Positions 1-4,090 of a DNA stretch of 7,410 nucleotides are shown one piece after another; the stretch's first letter is position 1; each line of letters starts with the position of its first letter. The notes beneath the pieces are model-generated. The model was not told the DNA's origin. It searched no databases and saw only the letters and a list, made by a program, of their open reading frames with translations. Origin of the DNA: CBDVBD01 sp965372135 (GTDB taxonomy: Bacteria; Electryoneota; RPQS01; CBDVBD01); contig CBDVBD010000159.1 in NCBI GenBank assembly GCA_965372135.1, positions 1 through 7,410 of the forward strand, written 5' to 3'. A program made the position numbers and the translations under genes.

Positions 1-14
1 CACTGCACACCCGC

Positions 15-28
15 CGGGGGACCCCCCG
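15..28. repeat. GC-rich inverted repeat near window start
   Basis: CGGGGG at 15-20 and CCCCCG at 23-28 are perfect reverse complements separated by 2 bases. The surrounding first 50 bases are very C/G rich, unlike the AT-rich DNA that follows. No T-run follows on either strand, so a terminator call is not supported. It could be the end of an upstream element cut off by the window. No gene is visible in positions 1-158. Confidence 0.35.
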
Positions 29-53
29 ACCTCGCGCCTACTTCCCCCATAAT

Positions 54-89
54 TCAAGAACGGCAAAAAAAGGGGGGGGTCATTCTTGA
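54..89. repeat. Inverted repeat enclosing an A7G8 homopolymer tract
   Basis: TCAAGAA (54-60) and TTCTTGA (83-89) are exact reverse complements. Between them lie seven A (65-71) followed by eight G (72-79). The tract is 80 bases upstream of the start of the next gene, and a possible -10 box (TAATAT, 120-125) lies between them. Its function is unknown. Length variation of the tract is conceivable but cannot be judged from one sequence. Confidence 0.35.
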
Positions 90-158
90 GAAGAGTTCCA
101 ATAAGTGGGCGAAGAAGTTTAATATATTCGTATGGGAAGCTTCTTGGAGGGAAAACAA

Positions 159-644
159 ATGAGCAATATTCCTGCGTGGTTACCTGATCTGATTTTACTA
201 CAGGATTTTAGTGGTGACTGGTCTAAATTCATGGATGCAATATATCAGATATTTCGTGGCGATTTTATTTTAACGAAACCAAAATTTCGAGGTGGAGCAA
301 TTAAAACAAAATGGCATCCAATTGTTGATGGGAGGGAAGCGACTTTTTGGCATGTAATTCAAACCGGTAAAGTCGAAAATGAAAGAACACCCGATCTACG
401 ACGTTGTGAACGAGTTCCTTGGATTAGACCTGTAATTGAGCATGAAAAAGAGCCATCTATAAAGGTATGGGAAAATAAAAGAAAGCAAGAGAAGCGAATT
501 TGCTTGTGGTTAGAAGATTATGAATATCTTGTTGTTTTGGCAAAACGTAAAGGATATATACTATTATGGACTGCTTATCCAGTCACTGACAACCAGAGGA
601 AAAGAAAACTCCAGAAAGAATATGAGGAGTTTAATAAAGGCTAA
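159..644 (+). CDS. Small protein resembling BECR-fold (phage RlfA/PBECR-like) RNases
   Basis: This encodes a 161-residue soluble protein with no signal peptide or membrane segment. The start at 159 is preferred because GGAGG (146-150) lies 8 bases upstream. The frame could open at 132, but that ATG has no ribosome binding site. Features seen: WHP and WHV around H53 and H65; an arginine-rich segment at 81-90 (RR-ER-PWIR); then a C-terminal run (about 103-158) of a basic helix, two hydrophobic strands (CLWLED, YLVVLAKRKGYILLW) and a WTAYP turn with T138, ending in a charged helix. This order of strands with a terminal Thr/Ser matches my recollection of the barnase-EndoU-ColicinE5/D-RelE superfamily and of proteins labelled phage P1-related (RlfA). 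Members are predicted RNases in phages, mobile elements and conflict systems. No antitoxin or immunity partner is seen. The gene is visibly more AT-rich than the genes after 900, which suggests transfer. Coding status is fairly sure; the nuclease role is inference. Confidence 0.7.
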   Translation: MSNIPAWLPDLILLQDFSGDWSKFMDAIYQIFRGDFILTKPKFRGGAIKTKWHPIVDGREATFWHVIQTGKVENERTPDLRRCERVPWIRPVIEHEKEPSIKVWENKRKQEKRICLWLEDYEYLVVLAKRKGYILLWTAYPVTDNQRKRKLQKEYEEFNKG

Positions 645-665
645 AGCCGCCCAAGTGGACGGCTT
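644..665 (+). terminator. Hairpin at the stop codon of the BECR-like gene
   Basis: AAGCCG (644-649) pairs perfectly with CGGCTT (660-665). After one C-A mismatch, CC (651-652) pairs with GG (657-658) around an AAGT loop. The stem begins on the last base of the TAA stop. Only a scattered T/C-rich stretch (664-676) follows, not a clean T-run, so this may be a weak intrinsic terminator or an RNA-end stabiliser. Confidence 0.5.
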
Positions 666-675
666 CGTTACTCTT

Positions 676-705
676 CCTACATCGTGGTAGTTGAGCTGGT
701 ATAAT
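676..705 (+). promoter_or_regulatory. Candidate extended -10 promoter for the methyltransferase
   Basis: TG-G-TATAAT at 697-705 is a full match to the extended -10 consensus, with the TATAAT at 700-705. Upstream, CCTACA (676-681, 18-base spacer) is only a poor -35, as is usual for extended -10 promoters. Transcription from here would give a leader of about 180 bases before 891. It assumes a sigma70-like consensus in this unknown host. Confidence 0.4.
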
Positions 706-741
706 TTAACACATTATTGTATGAATGTCAAGAGTTTTTTA

Positions 742-773
742 TTCTGTTATAAAATTAGTTTTCTGTTACAAAG
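742..773. repeat. Direct repeat TTCTGTTAYAAA, 19-base period
   Basis: TTCTGTTATAAA (742-753) and TTCTGTTACAAA (761-772) differ at one base and start 19 bases apart, close to two helical turns. They lie between the two TATAAT boxes upstream of the methyltransferase. This could be a regulator site, or chance in AT-rich DNA. Confidence 0.25.
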
Positions 774-802
774 TATAGGTGTTCTAGCGTCTAAACTTTG
801 AT

Positions 803-808
803 TATAAT
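803..808 (+). promoter_or_regulatory. Second candidate -10 box upstream of the methyltransferase
   Basis: A perfect TATAAT hexamer follows a TTTG run (797-800). No convincing -35 lies 16-18 bases upstream. If used, the leader would be about 75 bases to the proposed start at 891. It competes with the extended -10 at 697-705. Apart from these boxes, the repeat and the hairpin, I see nothing coding between 645 and 880. Confidence 0.25.
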
Positions 809-880
809 TACATCATCTTATGCCTATCAACATGTAAAACATCAATATACCCGAAGCATTTAAATTGAAGTCAGTCACAC

Positions 881-893
881 AGGAGAAGAAATT
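881..893 (+). promoter_or_regulatory. Ribosome binding site that points to an ATT start codon
   Basis: AGGAG at 881-885 is a strong Shine-Dalgarno sequence. Five bases downstream comes ATT (891-893), in frame with the methyltransferase. There is no ATG, GTG or TTG in frame at a usable distance; the first conventional candidate is TTG at 924, which has no Shine-Dalgarno sequence. The in-frame stop upstream is TAA at 861-863. The site therefore decides the start of the next gene: either ATT is used or an original ATG has changed. Confidence 0.55.
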
Positions 894-1655
894 AAATCTA
901 TAAAACCGATAGATTGTTTTGAATTGTACGGCGATGGGCGGCATTACGATTTGAAGACCGATTTTAAGGATGATATCCCGTTTTACCTGCATCAAATTGA
1001 CAAGTATGGCGATCCAGTGCTGGAATTGATGTGCGGTACCGGCAGGGTGGCTATCCCCATCGCCGAAAAAGGTGTCAATGTCGTAGGACTGGATGCGTCT
1101 GAACCGATGCTTCAGCAAGCTAAATCCAAAGCTGCCGCGAAGGGATTGGACGTCCAGTGGGTCAAAGCCGATGTCCGAGATTTCAAGTTGGACAAGAAGT
1201 TCAATGTGATTTTCATCCCGATAAATTCTGTCACACACCTGCACGATTTGAACAGCATCAAAGCCTGCTTCCGTTGTGTCAGGGAGCATTTGGCGCTCGA
1301 TGGGCGTTTCATCATCGATGTGTTCACCCCCGATCTCAATATTTTGATACGTGATCCCAACAAACGCTATCCGGTGGCGCATTATGATGACCCCGACGGT
1401 GGCGGACCCGTGGTGGTTACGGAAAACAATGTCTATGACCCAGCCAGCCAGATCAACCACATCAAATGGTATCATCAAATCGACGACGGGGATGAGCGGG
1501 TGGTGGAACTTAACATGCGGATACTGTTCCCCCAGGAATTGGATGAGCTGCTGGTGTACAATGGTTTTACTATCGAACATAAATTTGGGAATTACGATCA
1601 GTCGCCGTATGATTCGGCATCGCCTAAGCAGTTGATGGTGTGTGGTTTGAAGTGA
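891..1655 (+). CDS. Class I SAM-dependent methyltransferase
   Basis: This is a cytosolic enzyme predicted to transfer a methyl group from S-adenosylmethionine to an unknown, probably small, substrate. With the ATT start it has 254 residues. Motif I (LELMCGTGR, about 44-52) binds SAM. An acidic residue ends the next strand (VVGLDAS, D68), with the helix PMLQQAKSKA after it. KADVRDF (about 92-98) and FNVIFIPINSVTHLHD (about 104-119) form motifs III-IV. The N-terminal IDCFELYGDGRHYDL segment agrees with the opening I associate with this family, and this supports starting at 891 rather than at TTG 924, which would remove it. The C-terminus runs through a conserved-looking MRI-FPQELD-LL-YNGF strand-helix to SPKQLMVCGLK. 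Upstream is AT-rich DNA with two -10-like boxes. The family is certain; the substrate and exact start are not. The large reverse-strand frame across this gene is a shadow. Confidence 0.88.
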   Translation: MKSIKPIDCFELYGDGRHYDLKTDFKDDIPFYLHQIDKYGDPVLELMCGTGRVAIPIAEKGVNVVGLDASEPMLQQAKSKAAAKGLDVQWVKADVRDFKLDKKFNVIFIPINSVTHLHDLNSIKACFRCVREHLALDGRFIIDVFTPDLNILIRDPNKRYPVAHYDDPDGGGPVVVTENNVYDPASQINHIKWYHQIDDGDERVVELNMRILFPQELDELLVYNGFTIEHKFGNYDQSPYDSASPKQLMVCGLK

Positions 1656-1758
1656 CTGTGATTCGCAGGTGATGGCGGATGTCGATGTGTATGGCGATTT
1701 GGAAGGGAATCCGTATGACGATAAAGCCAAACGGCTGGTAATTGTGGCGCATAAATAG
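1651..1758 (+). pseudogene. Remnant of a second methyltransferase C-terminus
   Basis: In the frame open from 1651 to the TAG at 1756-1758, the translation from about 1678 includes DVDVYGDLEGNPYDD, then KAKRLVIVAHK. This matches the C-terminal end of the preceding gene: FGNYDQSPYDSASPKQLMVCGLK aligns with YGDLEGNPYDDKAKRLVIVAHK, sharing G, PYD, A, K, L, V and the terminal K with one gap. No SAM motif and no ribosome binding site precede the ATG at 1672. The simplest reading is that a tandem methyltransferase copy was deleted or recombined, leaving its last 27 or so codons. A 28-codon gene beginning at 1672 is possible but less likely. Confidence 0.6.
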
Positions 1759-1786
1759 CAGTTAATGATTTCAGGAGGTTGGAAGT

Positions 1787-2542
1787 ATGGACCTGGTTCG
1801 TGTGGAATACCATGGGCATGTTGGAGTGTTGACATTGCAGCGGGGAGTGACCAATCCGTTTAATTTGGAGCTGGTTCGAGCAATCCGGGAACAACTTCAA
1901 CGATTACGGGATAATCCGGAAGTCCGGAGCGTTGTGATCACAGGTTCCAATCACAAATTTTTCTCGATTGGATTCGATATTCCGGAGTTGTTTGAATTGG
2001 ATCGGGATGGGTTTCGGGAATATTTTCAGGCGTACAACCGGATGAGTCTGGATTTGTACACGCTGCCCAAACCCACGGTGGCGGCGATCACCGGACATGC
2101 CATTGCCGGAGGGACAATTTTTGCGCTGTGCTGCGATTACCGGATTATCGCCGGCGGTCGCAAGTTGATGGGGTTGAATGAGATCAAGTTAGGAGTGCCG
2201 GTGCCCTATCCGGGGGATTGTATCCTGCGGCAGGTTGTGGGCGACCGGGAGGCGCGTAATGTGATGGAGTCCGGTGATTTCTACGAACCGGAGATTTTGT
2301 ATGACATGGGGATGGTGGATCAGGTGCTGGGATTGGATGAAGTGCTTCCGGCGGCGTTGAAGTTTGCGGAGACGATGGGCGCATTTTCCGGGGAAGCCTA
2401 TCAGGTGATCAAACACAACCGGGTGGAAATGGTGGAAGCCCGGATTCGGGAACACTTGGAGGACAAAGAGCAGATTTTCATTGACTGCTGGTATTCGGAA
2501 TCTACCCGAGCCCAGCTTAAGGAAGCGAAGAAGACGTTTTAG
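1787..2542 (+). CDS. Crotonase-fold enzyme, probably enoyl-CoA delta isomerase
   Basis: The protein has 251 residues, typical for the crotonase (enoyl-CoA hydratase/isomerase) superfamily. The start is fixed by AGGAGG (1773-1778), 8 bases before ATG. The fold acts on acyl-CoA thioesters in the cytosol, usually in fatty acid oxidation. Oxyanion-hole segments are FSIGFDI (59-65) and GHAIAGG (103-109). In hydratases two glutamates act. Here the first position, in the segment after AGG, is I111, while the second is kept as E132 in GLNEIKLGV. CDYRI followed by GLNE-LG closely resembles mitochondrial delta3,delta2-enoyl-CoA isomerase (ECI1), which uses one glutamate. I therefore infer isomerase rather than hydratase activity. 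The oxyanion strand has Ile at 61, where Ala is common. The gene lies just after the methyltransferase remnant and before a membrane protein; no other beta-oxidation gene is in the window. Confidence 0.88.
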   Translation: MDLVRVEYHGHVGVLTLQRGVTNPFNLELVRAIREQLQRLRDNPEVRSVVITGSNHKFFSIGFDIPELFELDRDGFREYFQAYNRMSLDLYTLPKPTVAAITGHAIAGGTIFALCCDYRIIAGGRKLMGLNEIKLGVPVPYPGDCILRQVVGDREARNVMESGDFYEPEILYDMGMVDQVLGLDEVLPAALKFAETMGAFSGEAYQVIKHNRVEMVEARIREHLEDKEQIFIDCWYSESTRAQLKEAKKTF

Positions 2543-2616
2543 AGTTTGGGTGTCATATAGTAATCTGAAATACAACCATTCATTCAAACCATGTTCGATT
2601 AAATAAGGAGGACGAC

Positions 2617-3879
2617 ATGGGAAATGAACAAAAACATATCAGTTTCTTGGAAAATTTTATTTCCAAGCACTACATGAAACAGCCCAAATGGGTGCGGACG
2701 TTTGTATATTTAGCGTTTGCTATCCTCTTGGTGTTTTCTATTTACCGGCTGACCAGCGGTGATTTCAGTGTGCGGGGTAGGATTCTTGAAGAAAGCGGCG
2801 GTAGTTACCATCCGGCGAAGAATTTCGACGTCCGGATTAGGGACAAGTATTTCGGCACCAATTCCTTGGGGTGGTATTATCTTATCCTGAATCCATCACA
2901 GTATTACAAGGTAATGCTGGGCGGTAAGTTGACTATGGATATTATCAAGGATAATACCATATACCGTAACCAGACGGTGGCACTGCAACGGTTTGATCAG
3001 GAATTTGAGGATATTATTCTTAGTGAAGAAGTGGAACTGGGGCACCTCTACAATCGGTATGAAAATGCTGCATTCCCACTGGATGTATTGATCCCTCCAG
3101 CATGGGCTGGTGAACAAAAACCAGAATTGGGTGGAGATCGGATATTTGTCACTGCGGTAACAATGACCTCCAAGGTTGATGTGCCCAGGGAAGGAGAATT
3201 CGTCTGTGAGATCGGGGAGCAATTAGTGGAATTGCTAAGTGTCCGATCAGGGGGATGGCAGGCGGGTCCAGTTCCTTTGGTCCAGGGCGAAAGAGTGGAA
3301 TTGGAGCAGGAGTACTTCTTCGATATTCCGGTTCGGTTTAGCAGGGAGCCATCTGCGTTCATTATCATCCACCATCCTGGCGGGCTTTTTGGCAGGTATT
3401 CGGAAACGTTTCCGGTGAGTTTGATCCATCCTTTTGGGGAATCATTTGAAACGGTGGGGGACAAGGGTAGTGTAATAGAACTGATGCGCCTGTCACCATA
3501 CAACGTGGTTCTTTGGCAGAAGCGGGATTTGGAGGAAGTAGAAAGACCGTTGGTTGAGCAACTGCATCATCATGGCTTTCGCGTCGATCAACGTATGTCC
3601 AAATTGGGATATAATGCCCAGACCAATGCGTTGTTCGGGGGACTTTCAGTTCATTATCGCACCATGCAGCAGGTGCTTGAGATGCTGCAAGCTTACGGGG
3701 TGCATATGAAGACGATAGAATATCAAAGGAATTTGAAGTCCGGCGATCAATTTGCCATCCAGATTGGCGGATCGAGTGCATACATTGAAAAGCCGATAAT
3801 TCCACCTGAAATTATCGAACGTTTGATAGATGCCGGTACGGAAGACGAATTTCGGGAAATTCTCGGCAGTTTGGAATAG
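2617..3879 (+). CDS. Membrane-anchored protein with beta-sandwich and unknown C-terminal module
   Basis: The protein has 420 residues, starting after a strong TAAGGAGG (2604-2611) with a 5-base spacer. The N-terminal 25 residues are polar and basic, followed by one membrane span at about 28-44. That implies a short cytosolic tail and an outer-facing body, since the positive residues precede the span. Residues 50-112 (FSVRGRIL..., then alternating strands with NSLGWYYLIL) look like a carboxypeptidase-regulatory-like beta-sandwich. Residues 170-290 are beta-rich and unassigned. Residues 297-400 form an alpha/beta module: helix 304-320, strand FRVDQR, strand TNALFGGLSV, helix 346-360, strand VHMKTIE and strand FAIQIGG. 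I do not recognise a named family for the whole protein. The gap from the isomerase gene is 74 bases. There is no clear terminator before the next operon. Nothing directly shows what it does; a sensory or envelope role is only a guess. Confidence 0.85.
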   Translation: MGNEQKHISFLENFISKHYMKQPKWVRTFVYLAFAILLVFSIYRLTSGDFSVRGRILEESGGSYHPAKNFDVRIRDKYFGTNSLGWYYLILNPSQYYKVMLGGKLTMDIIKDNTIYRNQTVALQRFDQEFEDIILSEEVELGHLYNRYENAAFPLDVLIPPAWAGEQKPELGGDRIFVTAVTMTSKVDVPREGEFVCEIGEQLVELLSVRSGGWQAGPVPLVQGERVELEQEYFFDIPVRFSREPSAFIIIHHPGGLFGRYSETFPVSLIHPFGESFETVGDKGSVIELMRLSPYNVVLWQKRDLEEVERPLVEQLHHHGFRVDQRMSKLGYNAQTNALFGGLSVHYRTMQQVLEMLQAYGVHMKTIEYQRNLKSGDQFAIQIGGSSAYIEKPIIPPEIIERLIDAGTEDEFREILGSLE

Positions 3880-3932
3880 CGTCATACATTAGAACTTTTT
3901 TATTATTTCTTTCGGGGGGGCGATTAGTTGCA

Positions 3933-3980
3933 ACGGTGTGGTACGGTGTAAAATATGAGTTTGGCATTTGAAGCCACGGT
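3933..3980. repeat. ACGGTGT direct repeats with a third partial copy
   Basis: ACGGTGT occurs at 3933-3939 and again at 3943-3949, a 10-base period, and ACGGT recurs at 3976-3980, directly before the A/T tandem repeat. All copies lie in the gap upstream of the histidine kinase. They may form part of one composite regulator site. The 3880-4090 gap holds no gene. Confidence 0.3.
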
Positions 3981-4002
3981 AAAATTTTACAAAAATTTTA
4001 CA
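3979..4002 (+). promoter_or_regulatory. Perfect 11-bp tandem repeat, candidate response-regulator box
   Basis: The unit AAAATTTTACA occurs at 3981-3991 and again, unchanged, at 3992-4002. Positions 3979-3990 also form the perfect palindrome GTAAAATTTTAC. OmpR/PhoB-type regulators are known to bind head-to-tail direct repeats with an 11-bp period. A regulator of exactly that class is encoded at 5887-6600. The repeat ends 19 bases before the proposed -35 and is centred about 65 bases before the expected transcript start, a position compatible with activation. Autoregulation is inference. Confidence 0.45.
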
Positions 4003-4021
4003 TCTACGACAGCCGAACCCC

Positions 4022-4050
4022 TTGGATTCTAACCGAATTGTACTTATATT
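4022..4050 (+). promoter_or_regulatory. Candidate promoter of the two-component operon
   Basis: TTGGAT (4022-4027) and TATATT (4045-4050) are separated by 17 bases. The -10 matches the sigma70 consensus at five of six bases, the -35 at three of six. A weak -35 fits a promoter needing an activator at the tandem repeat just upstream. Transcription would begin near 4057. Confidence 0.4.
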
Positions 4051-4052
4051 TG

Positions 4053-4080
4053 TCCCATAGTGTCCGTGAGCATAGTGGGA
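4053..4080 (+). promoter_or_regulatory. Leader inverted repeat touching the kinase ribosome binding site
   Basis: TCCCA (4053-4057) can pair with TGGGA (4076-4080), and the second arm overlaps the GGGAG that serves as the Shine-Dalgarno sequence for the ATG at 4091. The same stretch carries a direct repeat of CATAGTG at 4056-4062 and 4071-4077. A five-base stem with an 18-base loop is weak, and the expected transcript start near 4057 may exclude the first arm. Confidence 0.25.
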
Positions 4081-4090
4081 GAAATCTATC

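Noticed and set aside
132..158. Upstream ATG extending the BECR-like protein by nine residues
   Set aside because: It has no ribosome binding site, whereas the ATG at 159 has GGAGG at ideal spacing.
924..926. TTG as the methyltransferase start
   Set aside because: It has no Shine-Dalgarno sequence and would remove an N-terminal segment typical of the family. The strong AGGAG at 881-885 points to 891.
813..1835. Long reverse-strand open frame (340 codons) across the methyltransferase
   Set aside because: It is a shadow of a gene with clear SAM-binding motifs on the + strand. Its translation shows no recognisable domain, and it crosses the methyltransferase tail remnant and the start of the isomerase gene.
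3880..3921. T-run (3896-3901) and G7 tract after the membrane protein gene, considered as a terminator
   Set aside because: No hairpin precedes the T-run, and the G-tract has no complementary arm nearby.
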